A stretch of 64,000 nt of DNA from Castanea sativa. Its lineage: Eukaryota > Streptophyta > Magnoliopsida > Fagales > Fagaceae. Numbering within the stretch: the stretch's first letter is position 1; each line of letters opens with the position of its first letter. Where the stretch lies: positions 20,461,614 through 20,525,613 of the forward strand of contig NC_134015.1 in assembly GCF_040712315.1 (NCBI RefSeq). The letters are read 5' to 3'. A model generated the notes under the pieces. The model was not told where the DNA came from. It made no database searches and saw nothing but the letters and a program-made list of their open reading frames with translations. Positions 21,148 through 32,341 of this stretch are shown here, one piece after another. The position numbers were made by a program, and so were the translations under genes.

Positions 21148-22646
21148 CACACATATCAAATTTCATACTAATTAGATGTTATTTACTAGTACATCCATAA
21201 ACTTATTTTTTATGCATAATTTTAAACTATAAAAAACTTGAAATCTAAACATTTGATTGATGATATAGTTATTGATCTTTGATTTTCTTGGAATTTAGCT
21301 ATTATTTATATTTTTGTACTTACTGTTGTTCCTATGCACTAAGAAGGTTTTTTGGTTATCCTTAAATTTTCATCAATAAAGTTCCACTACTTACCACACA
21401 AAAAACTCAAAGTTTATGAGCATATTCTAACATAAAAAGCAAACCAAAAATTATCCTTTAAGTTGTGGAAACTCATTTACCACAAACCAAAGCATTATAC
21501 TTCTTCATCAAAAAGTCAACCTTTTATAATACTGTATAAAAGATCCTCAAAGCACTGTCCCAAAAATGCCAATATGATATAAGTCTAGCAAATAAAAAAT
21601 TTGGATATCCTATTGCACTTCTATCAGCCTTACCTAATTTTGTAACTTCAAATCTTTTCATAAAGGTTTAATTTATGCCTTTTAATTTCTCAAGAATCTA
21701 TGAATGCATTCATGTACCACCAATCACTATCACATATGCTTTGACACCAAATAGTCTTAATTAATTTGATTTCACTTCTCTACAAATTTAAACTTATATT
21801 CACCGAAGACCACAAAATATTTATATGAAAATCAGCAGTTATACTACTTTCCATAGATCATAACACTATAACTCTGAATTTTCGAAACTATTTTTTGTCA
21901 ATAAAACTCAAGAAAAACCTTAGAAACCCAAAAATGCACAACTGAAACAAAATTGTTCCTAAATCAAATATAATAATGTTCTTTTGTTTCTCACCAATTT
22001 TGAGCTCCAAAGTATAGACATCACAAGTATTTTCTTTTAATGTTAGCTAAAAATAATAATTATAATGCAATAGTAACTGATATAGTATATTTCTCTAAAT
22101 ATTTAATCACTATTCAATAAATCATATAATTTTTATAATAAAGCTCACTATATCAACATAGAAACATGTAGGGGAAATCTTAGAAAAAGGTTTATTGATA
22201 ATAAACGTGTCTTATAGGGTATTGCTAAGAATGGGAGGAAGTTCCCTTTGCCACCTGTGTTTTGAATAGAGTATGTATATGTTGCCATCTGTTTTGCTCC
22301 TTTGTTTCTGTTAACTGATACAGCATGCCACCTCATATCTTAGAACTTGGAAATTACTTCTCTTGCTTCCTCTATTAGGTGTCCATAGGAAGTAAGCATG
22401 GGCGGAAGGAGAGAATGGACACTTGTGCGTTAGGTTTAGGGTTGAAGCATAATTCACATTTTGTTGAGCAGGGGAAAAAGAAAGAAGTCCATCGTTGGAG
22501 ATAGGAGAATCCAGCTACAGAGTCCCCTTACGTTTAGGGTTTGTAGATTTATCTTATAATAAATATATAAGATATAAAGCGTAAAATAAAAAGAAAAAGA
22601 AAATAGTACTGATGTGAAAAATTGTGGGAGTTTTAGAGGCTTCGGT

Positions 22647-22700
22647 TATATATATATATGTATATATATGTGTGTGTGTGTGTGTGCGTGTGTGTGTATG
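22647..22700. repeat. Compound (TA)n(TG)n microsatellite
   Basis: TATATATATATATGTATATA runs into TG repeats with two interruptions. It is simple-sequence DNA. Confidence 0.85.
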
Positions 22701-24299
22701 TGGCTCTCATTTTAAGATCATTTTTCAAAATACTAAAAACAAAAAATAATTGTTTGGGAGACCATTTCTATTTTTGAGATTAAAAAAAAAAAATCATAAA
22801 AAGTAATGTAAAGAATCCGTAGATTACTTTTTATTTTATTTTATAGATAATGATAAGGGAATAGATTTCATAATGTATTTTTTTTTTTTAATGATAAGTT
22901 TCAAATTTGAAATGTTTGAATTCTTTTTATGATAAATTTTTGTTAGAGAGAGGTTTTGTGATAAAGATAAGCTCCTTAATTTAAGAGATAAAGAAGAGTT
23001 TGGATAAATATGTGAGGGCCACTATTTTCAATTTATTTACAACTATGTCATTAAAAACATTTTTTGAAAACACATCCTTAGTCGTTTTCAAAATCTTGTT
23101 CTAAACTAAGAAAATAGGATACAAGTTTTATGAAAATTGTATTTAGAAAGTATTAACCAAACAATAAATTAAAGTGTAGGACCCACCATTTTATGGATTG
23201 CAAATATATATATATTCTTACCAAATAGGCTGTTAGAAAATACGGAAAACTATTTTTACACAAGGATTCCATTGAAACAAACGAGGTGTAATAGAATATT
23301 AACAAGATCTTGTCTTCTTTTACATTTTAATGAGATAGGTTTAGTACTTGAAAAGAAACTTTTAGAAAATTTAATACTTAAAATGACCCAAATTTACAGT
23401 CTTCCCATTTAAGTTCAGCACTTGAAAAGAAACTTTTAGAAAATTTCTCTCAAATCTTTTAAAGTAAGTTGTTGACATTGTGCAAAATACGGTAAGCAGA
23501 ACTCAAATTCCTCGTCAACTATCTATCATTATCCAAAACATGTTTATTTTGCAAAAGTTTACAAATTCAGAAGCAGTCCATTTTCCCAACTACAATTGGT
23601 GTTTAAATCTCTGCCCCAAAACAAACAAGCAGTGTGTACAACTACCAACAAAACTAAAGAAATACCACAACATCAAATCTGTAAACAGAACAAAAATTTA
23701 TATCTAATCTATCATTATTCAACCTTTGTACCTTCTTAACCTTTGTGTGGGAGCTTTGGACACCGCAAGAGCAGGGAAATTGAGGCACAATCAGAATCTG
23801 ATTAATTCCCCAGTTCAGCTATCATAGACTCACCTAAGTTTCAAAATAAACGAAATTGCAATTTCACTCTAACAGAAAATATAAATAAATTTATAATTTA
23901 AGGGCAGTAGAATAGCAGAAAGGTAAAGACACGCAGTAGTATCAAAGGGAAAGGACAAAGATATGTTTGAAAAACTTGTCTTTGCAGAGACAAAATTTAC
24001 CATCAAAACAAAGCACAAAAAGCAGTTTAAAGCCAGATTGACCAAATCAGTTTTTGAATGACCAAATTTGTTAAGAATGGATGTAAGACAAGCATATGGA
24101 TGCAGCACACAATGACAGTACACAACCAATATGAATCCAAAACTAAAGCTATCATTAATTGACCTTCTTGTTCCTAATAACAAATTTAAATTCAGTGTAT
24201 AAAATATTCAATCTATAAGTCAGTAATTAAAGATCCAAGAAAAGAAACAACCGAATTTAAGAATTGAAAAACAAAGAAATACAAAGATTGAAAGTTGGG

Positions 24300-24600
24300 T
24301 TTTTAAGGAGAGTGAGTAATTGGATTCATCAATGAACATATAGAAGATACCTAATCAGAGGGTTTGGATAGGGAAAAGTGTGAATATATATGGAAGATAG
24401 TACCAGCTTGGTGAATCTGAAGAAAAATAAAATCAACGGAAGACAAGAACTCTGTTTGGTTGCCGAGAAAATAATAGAGGAGTAGAAAGGTTTTCTCAGC
24501 AACTAAATAAGGCAGAGAGAGAGAGAACCTGTGAGGAGCTGAGATTACCGCGTGGTTTCTGAATTTGCCGAGAGCGAGAGACTGTAACGTATCTTTTGGA
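24300..24600 (-). other. Possible orphan 5' UTR/first exon
   Basis: On the minus strand, a CT-rich stretch with GTCTCTCGCTCTCGGC leads to CTCACAG|GTTCTCTC, a plausible exon-intron border. About 100 bases further is a pyrimidine tract ending TTTTTCTTCAG|ATTCACC, a plausible acceptor. This resembles the leader of a plant gene, but no coding exon follows downstream (23460-24180 has only AT-rich short frames). It could be a truncated gene copy or a non-coding transcript start. Confidence 0.25.
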
Positions 24601-25278
24601 TAATGAGATTTGTAGTTTTTGTATAATCTGATGGTTCCTGATTTTCAACGTTTACAACAATTGATAAAAAGTTTTATTTATTTTCTTTTTTTGGTAAAAA
24701 GTTTTATTTATTTTCTCCACATTTTTTTTTTTGTAAATAACTGAAACTTTTTACTTTTATATATATATATATATATATGAGTTGGGTTCAAGTTACACCG
24801 AGTATAACTCTAAACAATATTACACCACTCAATATTTTTTAATTGGATGTAATTATTTCCTTCTATTTCCTCACTTCTTCTTTTTCTTTTTTCTTTTTTT
24901 CCTTCTTCGCTATTTTTTTTTTAACCATCATTGTACATGTTTTTGGCATTAAAGTTTTTTAGTTTTTTATTTTTATTTTTATTTTACCATCATTATATAT
25001 GTTTTTTGCGCTAAAATTTTTTTTTATTTAGTTATTTATTTATGTAGTTGATGATGTGGTGATTAGATTTTAAAGAGTCCGTGATAAAGTTAAATTCTAA
25101 AAAATCTTTATCTTCTATTTCCTCACCATTTTTTTTTTCTTTCTTCGTTTTTTTTTCTTTTTAAGAAATTTTTTTTTACCATCATCGTATATGTTTTTGG
25201 CGATAAAGTTTTTTAGTTTTTTTTTTTTTTACCATCATTGTATATATTTTTGGCGTTAAATTTTATTTAATTATTTAT

Positions 25279-25310
25279 CTATACTACTATTTAAGGGCTT
25301 CCTCTGTTTG
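25279..25310 (+). mobile_element. Possible Helitron 5' terminus
   Basis: After A, the sequence TCTATACTACTATTTAAGG matches the usual plant Helitron 5' end (TC followed by TATACTA-type sequence). No convincing 3' hairpin with CTRR was found before the next element begins near 25850, so the element may be truncated or interrupted. Confidence 0.35.
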
Positions 25311-25544
25311 GATTCCACATTTTGGATGCCTAAAGTACCCTTATTATATTCACTTATAAGTTTTCAACTAACGAGGATAAATATGTAAATTAAAACTCTT
25401 ACACTTTAAAACTCACAAATTCACGTACGCTTTGCAGTTTCCATCTCACTTTCTATCTCTCATTCTTCTTCAGATTGAAGACATTTAGTTTAGCTCTACA
25501 TTCTCTTTTCTTTTTCTTTAGATTAAAGGCATTTATTATCAAAG

Positions 25545-25855
25545 GCTCTAACAAATTTTCAAGTTCTATCTTTTGCAAGTTCCTCTTTGTTTTTTTATTT
25601 TTATTTTTTATGATTGACTTTCTTTAAGCTCTACTTTTTTTTTTCTTTTTATATGTATCACGCTAACTCTTTTTTTTTTTTCTTTTTAAACGTAGTTTTG
25701 AAATGAATGGTTCCTTCATATACTCTACCATTATACTTCTTAATGAATTGTCATTTCATGTTGTAAGTATTGTGATCCAAAAACAGGATTGCCTTATGCT
25801 ACAAAAGAAGCATTCAATCAACAAATTTTCAAGCTCTATCTTTTGCAAGTTTCTT
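25545..25855. repeat. Direct repeat flanking a short T-rich stretch
   Basis: AAATTTTCAAGTTCTATC followed by TTTTGCAAGTT occurs at about 25552 and, nearly identical, at about 25820. The right copy abuts the Tat-like remnant, so the pair may record a local duplication at the insertion site. Confidence 0.4.
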
Positions 25856-26644
25856 CAACGACAACGCTTATCCGAGGAAGACGTGGGTCCTTAGCTTTGA
25901 TCACACACATCGGCGCCTGAAAAGCTTTGGAAATGGGATTGTAACCGAGGATTAAATGAGCCGCTCGGAGTTGGCTGTTTGTATGCACAAAGACTTCGAC
26001 TTGTAAAATTCTATTTAGTCTTTCAAAGTCAACGAGGAGAGGGTGACGATCCGTTGCGTGTGGGTCTGCAAAATTGACCGAAAGAAAGAAAAAATGAGGT
26101 AAGAATAGATAAAAAGGTAAAAAGGATGGTTTTAAAGGGTTTTAGATAGATCCAAAACTTCACCTGGGGTCCCTTCCCTTGTCGGACAGGGTACGCCGTC
26201 ATGCCAATCGCCTGATATGATCAGGAAGTCATTTTTTAGACCCTTATTGGATTCAATGAGGCATTGAATTAACCTAAGTGCTGGATGCCTAGATTTTAAG
26301 TAATATTCTTCTTTTTTCGTTAGGTAGTGGAGGTTATATACCTAGTTCACATCGTGATGAGTGAGTCCTAGGTTCATCTTCTCATTTAGGGCATCTATGG
26401 AACCTAGAATCCTAAACACATTTGGGGCACACTGGGTAGGAGTTCGTCTAAAAGCCCTAAGATAATCCCTAGTGACGGTTCCCATGGGAATTTTCATCAG
26501 GATTACTACCTCTCCCATTTTTCTTTTTACGAAATATTCCTCTTCTGTACAGTGCGTAACAGATACCCCTAAGGGAATTCAGTACTTGGCCTTAAATTGT
26601 TCTATTTTTTCATTTGAATCCACTAGGGATGAAAATCTACCCAT
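25850..26644 (-). pseudogene. Remnant antisense ORF of a second Tat-like element
   Basis: A minus-strand reading frame can be followed from ATG at 26644, through MGTVTRDYLRAFRR and NVFRILGSIDALNEKM, to SGDWHDGVPCPTREGTPG. It then crosses a probable intron (donor after CCCCAG near 26162, acceptor TTTTGCAG near 26070) into a second exon with SQLRAAHLILGYNPIS and MCVIKAKDPRLPRI. At least two in-frame stops break it. I recognise this as a type of extra ORF found in plant retroelement 3' regions, opposite to pol. Its molecular function is not established. A TATA box lies upstream. Confidence 0.6.
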
Positions 26645-26915
26645 TTTTGGGAAACAAGGCGTAGGTATATTAGAAGAACTAAGAAAATAGATGAGCCGAG
26701 GATAAAGGAATACAAGAAAAAAAAAAGGGAGAAAACAAAACAAAAAAAACTGATAAGAAAGGGAGAGAGTATGGGAGAACTTACTTTAACAAAAAAATGA
26801 CACAGTCACCTCGGCCAGATATTTGGTAAAATGAGAAAGCACGTGTAGATTGCAAAGTGTGGCAGATACATTGTACGAGCGTTGTGATGTGTGAGAAGGT
26901 TTGAAAAAAAATTGG

Positions 26916-26928
26916 TATTTATATATCA
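26916..26928 (-). promoter_or_regulatory. TATA box upstream of the remnant antisense ORF
   Basis: Minus-strand ATATATAAATACC, about 270 bases before the ATG at 26644. This is the same arrangement as the TATA box ahead of the intact antisense gene of Tat-2. Confidence 0.4.
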
Positions 26929-27167
26929 TTGGGAATTATGAAGCGGGAGAATTCCCGCCTCTGCCCAAGGGCAATCCTCAACCGTTGGATGCGTGTCACA
27001 TTGCTGAACGTGGGGACATAAAGACGCCAGAATTTAATTTAGGGACGCTTCGCATGCCGAAGCATCGGGAACATGCGATGGGCAGTTCAAAAATCATCAT
27101 CCTTGTCAGCAAGATTGCAAAAATCCGTAAGTCAGAAGGGGACAGATGTCGAGATCCGAAGTAGAGA

Positions 27168-28023
27168 AATAAGAATCTTGAGGGGCTATTATAGGGTCAT
27201 TAGGGCCCAATTATTTATGTGGGAAGGCCCAAGGATATCTTTTGGGCTAAAGGCTCGATCCAAGGACATCACGTGATCCGAGAGTGTATGAATGCTAATT
27301 CATAAAGAGAACACTAGGCAAAGAAGGGTTAATGTTTGAATAAATATGTTCGAGGAAGGTTATGTCCTCGGCTAGGTGAAGCCGAGATAAGAGAAGGGTT
27401 GTTTAATATCCATAGGTTATGTTCTAGAAATTCCTATGGTTTAGGAAAGATACGGTACACGTGGAGGATAAGAGAAAGGACGGTGGAATATCTAAGATAA
27501 AGTTGCTACCACCGCCCCCCGCATTAAAGACTCTGCAACTGACATTCTGGCTGCATTAATGGAGAAATGGGATCTGAACCTCAGGTTTGAAACTTGACCC
27601 CTGTCTCTAGAGACTTCAGGGAAAGTGGATGGAACAAGTATCTAAACCAGTGGTCTAACCATGAGGTGGAAGATGAGAAGGAGGGAGTATAAAAGAAAGA
27701 AGGGGCCTTCGGTAAAGGGGAGGGACAGAAGAGGAAAAAAAGAAAAGAAAAAAAGAGGAAGTTATAGACCTGATTGACCACAAGTCTATCTTGAGCATTA
27801 GTAATATAAACGATCCTCGGATTGTGTCCGATGAGGAGTTTTTGTTCATATCCATTCAAACCACTCCTTAATGTGCCATTGGGCCCAAAGCCCAACATTC
27901 TTTGTTATTCAAACAACATTAGAACCTAGATTTCTAACCCACTCTCTACAAATTTTATTGTAAAAAGGCTTTTAAGCCCATTCCCTTCTGATTGTGAATC
28001 TGGGCTCGAATTGTGTCCTTACA
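27168..28023 (+). repeat. Probable 3' LTR of the Tat-like remnant
   Basis: After a purine-rich stretch (GAAGTAGAGAAATAAG, then TTGAGGGGCTA) comes an ~850-bp block rich in GGGCCCAA and AAGCCCAACA words, ending ...GTGTCCTTACA at 28023. The purine tract, the CA end and the antisense ORF to its left fit a plus-oriented element whose body is missing. The left edge is approximate because no second LTR copy is in the window. Confidence 0.4.
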
Positions 28024-28225
28024 ATATATATGAGTCATGTAAGTCATGAATTATATACTAACATTATTAAATTTTTTTATAGGAAAACAAATATAAATTA
28101 ATTTATTATTTCTTTTTGAGGAACAATTAATTTATTATTAGAAAAAGTCTAATGACACCCAAATTGTTTTAGGTAGAAATGTGCAGTGATTTAATTGTTG
28201 GGGGAAGAGAAAATAAGGGAGAAAA

Positions 28226-28719
28226 GTGTGTTTGGTTGTGGAAGAGAGGGGAGGAGTGAAAATGGCTTTCTCCCTGGGCACACCAATTGGGGCGAAATGG
28301 CTTTTTCTCCTATTTCCTATTTGGGGAGAAAATTGGGAAAATTGAGTGAATTTGATGGAAAAATTAAATTACTCATCTGCCCTCATCCCCTAATTTAGGT
28401 TGCATACTCTTTTCTTTTTAATTTTCAAACACTATTACGTTTAATTTTTTTTTCTCTAAACTTTAGTTTTGTTTCCCTTATATACTATTAGTTTTTTTTT
28501 TTTTAGTACTAGGTGCATAGGAGTAAATTTATACAATCTACATTTCTATCGTCTCATTTTTCTTCTTAACCAAATACAAAAAATTTCTATGCCTTCACTT
28601 TTTTACCCACTAACCAAACACCATGAAGAAAAACAAAAATCTCTTATATTCCCCAACTTTTCAATCCCCTTCCCATTTTCTATCCCCTCACTTTTCTACC
28701 CACCAAACCAAACAAAGTC
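28226..28719. repeat. Fold-back repeat with TTTGGTT ends
   Basis: The left end GTGTGTTTGGTTGTGG and the right end CACCAAACCAAACAAAG are inverted copies, and inner GAAAAGTGAGGGG-like words also pair. It is a probable MITE; the target duplication was not resolved. Similar TTTGGTTGGG-type ends surround 47820-48720 and 58760-59910. Confidence 0.4.
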
Positions 28720-29952
28720 TTAAACATGTTGTGAATTAAGGTGTGTAGTTGGTGTATCCGTGTCATTATTCATTCATATAACATGCTTCATGTATAGGAA
28801 TTTGTACCGTAAAAGTGAAAAGTTGTTTTATGTCTTTATTTTCTTCCTTAGTTCCTTTAAATAAGAGCATTGACAACAGTCTCTCTAAAATAAAGTAAAG
28901 GAACAAAATAAGGATGGAAACCCTAAAGGCACCAGGAAAACACCTCACTTTAGATTACTTATATCTTCCCTAATTTGGGATTTTTCTATAATTACTCCCT
29001 ATCTTTAGGGTGCAATTTTTAATACCTATTTTATTTGTTTATTGTCTTTTGTGTCTTGGTATTTGTAATAAAGAAAAGTAAGGGTGTTAAAAAGTGAGAA
29101 ATTAAATAAAATGAAGAAATAATATTTGAATGAAATAGGATTTAAAATAGAAAATTTAATGTAGGTGAAAATGAAAAGTAATCAGCTAAAATAGAGAGAA
29201 AAAAAGAAAAGAAAAGAAAAAAGCTCATTTTTTATCCTAAAACAAGGAGGAACATAACTCCCACTTCTATTATTTTTAACATATTTTCCACCTTTGTCAT
29301 TCTTACTTCCTCTTTGTAATTTTATTAAATTCCATATTAGGCAATTCTGCTTCTAATTCACTAATGTATTTACTATAATTCATTTCTAAATCTATATTTG
29401 ATTCTTCTGCCCTGTTTGATGTCCGAATGTTCTTAGAATTCTCTGAAGAAAATCCAATAGTAGTTATAAATAATTTTTCTAATCTTTTAGAAATTTCTTC
29501 TAGTAACTCATTATTATTCTTTTTAAATGAAAATTTTAAATGGGAAGGGATTGCATTAATGTGTTGAAAAAACCATAGTTATTAATTGCGTTTCATTCTA
29601 GCTAGAACGGCTAAATATACCATTTTGGTAAGAACTTCGAAACAAGAATCCCCCTCTACCACCTTGGGAAAAAAAAATTGAATTGTTTTGGGTCGTTTCG
29701 ATTTTCAACCTTCTTTGGGCATTTTAGCTAATACCAGACGATATTAAGATCTATTACCTTCTGTTTGTATTTTTCCTTTTCCCTCGATTGTATATTTTAT
29801 TTTCCCCCGATTTCCCTACTTGTCATCTCTCAATTCTCTCTCTCTCTCTCTCTCTCTCTTTGGAACACCTGTCATCTGATAACTCATTAATTTCTCACTC
29901 TTTAATATTTTTCTTTACTCTTTCTTCTCTCACTTTCCCTTTCTAATCATTC

Positions 29953-30115
29953 GGGTGCCTTTAGGAAAATTGTTAAGAATATTAGCAAAATTTTGACACT
30001 ATTTTCTTGAGAAATATTAATAGCTGTAAAAAAAATTAATTGTTTTTTCATTTTCCCATAAAACTATTTTTAAAAATAGTTCCTAAACTTATGCCCTTAG
30101 GGCATCTATTAACAT
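29953..30115 (-). mobile_element. MITE, family A, third copy (degenerate)
   Basis: The reverse complement shares GAAATGTTAATAGATGCCC, TTTTATGGGAAAA and CCTAAAGGCA with the copies at 39371-39535 and 60346-60504. It is more diverged and the boundaries are approximate. Confidence 0.4.
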
Positions 30116-30399
30116 TTCCATTTTTTTAATCTCTTTCCATCTCAATATCCCATCACTCTCTCCTCTCCCTTTTCTCTTCGTCAGAACAAAATAAAATATA
30201 CACTCTTACCTTTGTTTTTCCCTCCATTATCTTCTCATTATTTATTATATCAATTTATTTCATATTTTAAACAAATTCTAATTGTGATATATATATACAC
30301 ACACACACACACACATTTCATTCCATTGATGAGAGGCATTTAGAAAATTTCATTCCAATAAACAAACCAAAACAAAGTAAAAAAAAAAAGTATTTAAAA

Positions 30400-30558
30400 T
30401 GTTAGAAATATTGAATTCAATATTATTGTATTTCACACTGAAAGAATATACATAAGTGTCTTTATATAGTAGGCATATGAGTGCAGAACAAGTAAATATG
30501 AGTGCTATACAAGTAAACTAGTTTGTGCCTAAAGCCCACAACACTATACATGTTAACA
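30400..30558 (-). repeat. 3' LTR of the copia element
   Basis: 159 bp, TG...CA, seven substitutions relative to 34696-34854 and no gaps. Confidence 0.93.
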
Positions 30559-30571
30559 GCCCCCCTCAAAC
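30559..30571 (-). other. Polypurine tract of the copia element
   Basis: Minus strand GTTTGAGGGGGGC immediately before the LTR start TGTTAACATG. Confidence 0.75.
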
Positions 30572-32013
30572 TCAAGGTGGATGTGAGACCAACTTGAGGT
30601 TGTCAGCCAAAGTACGAAGGCGTCCCTTAGGATGTGACTTGGTGAAGATATCTGCAAGTTGATCTGTAGAGGAGACTGAGATTAGCTTGAGAGCACCATG
30701 GACAAGATGATAACGGATAAAATGACAATCGATCTCGATGTGTTTAGTTTGTTCATGGAAGACATCATTGTGAGCAATATGAATGGCACTCTTGTTGTCA
30801 CAATAAAGAGGAGTAGCAGGGAATGTAGACACACATAAGTCTTTGAGAAGCCATCGTAGCCAAAAAAACTCAGATGTGGTATCAGCAAGGGCACGATATT
30901 CTGCTTCAGTACTAGAACGGGCAACATGAGTTTGTTTCTTACTTCACCAAGAAATCAGAGAAGAACCAAGAAGAAAGCAATAACCAGTGGTGGACCTGCG
31001 ATCAGTTGGATCTCCTGCCCAATCGGCATCAGAAAATGCACGGAGAACAAGAGGAGACCGAGCAGAGTAGAAAAGACCATGGAAAAGAGTGCCCTTTAGG
31101 TACCGAAGAATGCGCAGAATAGTAGCATAGTGAGTCGATCGTGGAGCAGACAGATACTGGCTCACCTGGTGAACAGCATAGGAAATGTCTGGACGACTAA
31201 CAGTAAGATAAACTAGGCTACCAACTAAGCGTCTGTAAAGAGAGGGATTAGACAATGGTTTCCCCCCTGAGGGAGTCAGATGCGCATTAAGCTCGACTGG
31301 AGTGTCAACAGTCTTGCTATCAGTGAGTCCAGCTCTAGACAAGAGTTCAGAGGCATACTTGGCTTGAGTAATGTAAAGTCCATCTGTAGAATGAGTGATT
31401 TCAAGACCCAAGAAGTAGCTGAGATGTCCAAGATCTTTCATCTCAAACTACTGACTGAGAAAATTCTTGAGTTTTTGAATGCCACTGAGGTCATCACCAG
31501 TTATGATCATATCATCCATATACGGGAGAAGTAAAATAGTGCCTTTGTCAATGCGACGAAGAAATAAGGCAGAATCATAATGACTGGCCATGTAACCCAA
31601 ACGAGAGATGGTAGAGCTGAACTTGGCAAACCAAGCACGTGGAGCTTGTTTAAGGCCATAAAGTGCACGTCGAAGGTGACAAACCTTGTTTGATTCAACA
31701 GAAAGACCAGGAGGAGGTTGCATATAAACTTCTTCACTCAAATCCCCATTAAGGAATGCATTTTTGACATCCATCTGGAAAAGATCTCCTGTGTAAAACC
31801 TTTTGCAACAAGACGAGCTTTGTAGCGCTCAATGGACCCATCAGAGCGAGTCTTAATCTTGTAGATCCACTTACAACCAACCACAGATTTCCCAGGGGGG
31901 AGAGTGACCAAGTCCCAAGTATGGTTTTTAGATAATGCATCAAGTTCCTCTTTCATTGCAATTTGCCATAAAGGGTCAGTGGAAGCCTCACGATAGGTGT
32001 GAGGCTCGTGCAA
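30572..32013 (-). pseudogene. Copia reverse transcriptase and RNase H
   Basis: RT motifs KWIYKIKTRSDG and RYKARLVAKGF are followed by an abrupt jump to MDVKNAFLNGDL. The ~30 residues normally between them, including the first catalytic Asp region, are deleted and the frame shifts. Downstream are YGLKQAPRAW, the active-site loop YMDDMI (usually YVDD), FLGLEI, then RNase H with SDADWAGD, STEAEYRAL and YCDNKSAI. In-frame stops occur at about 31445 (a Gln position) and about 30941. The C terminus near IFTKSHPKG is normal for copia. Confidence 0.88.
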
Positions 32014-32341
32014 TGTAGCAAGGGCAGTGTAACAATGATAGTCAAGTAAATGTGCAGGAATGGACCTTACCCGAGTTGAGTGACGAGGTGGAATGTCTTG
32101 TACATGATCTTCAAAGCGAGCAGAGCAGGGGAACCAAGATCAAGGTTGGGGTAGCTCGTCTTCGACCTCGTTCATCTTTCACTTGTTCATTAAAAGGGGA
32201 ACTAGGAAAGTGGATCAAGGATTTCGGTGGTTGGACAAAGAAGTTAATGTGAGAATCAGAGCAACAGTGAGGATCAGATCAGCCATAGTGAGGGTCGTGG
32301 AGCAGCTACAGAAGGAATTTGCGTCTCATCTGGAAATAGAT
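32014..32341 (-). pseudogene. Degenerate integrase-RT linker of the copia element
   Basis: No long frame survives on the minus strand; short Ser/Pro-rich pieces are split by stops. Plus-strand frames of 66-88 codons here are shadows. Confidence 0.6.

Larger units (their letters stand above)
21148..25278. other. AT-rich spacer
   Basis: The right half of the repeat split by Tat-1 occupies about 21148-21300. The rest is AT-rich with no convincing gene. A compound (TA)n(TG)n microsatellite lies at 22647-22700. A possible orphan first exon at 24300-24600 is listed separately. Confidence 0.5.
28024..30399. other. AT-rich spacer with fold-back elements
   Basis: No protein-coding gene is recognised. 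It contains a fold-back near 28226-28719, a CT microsatellite at 29830-29862, a MITE copy at 29953-30115 and a TA/AC compound microsatellite at 30285-30316. Confidence 0.5.
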
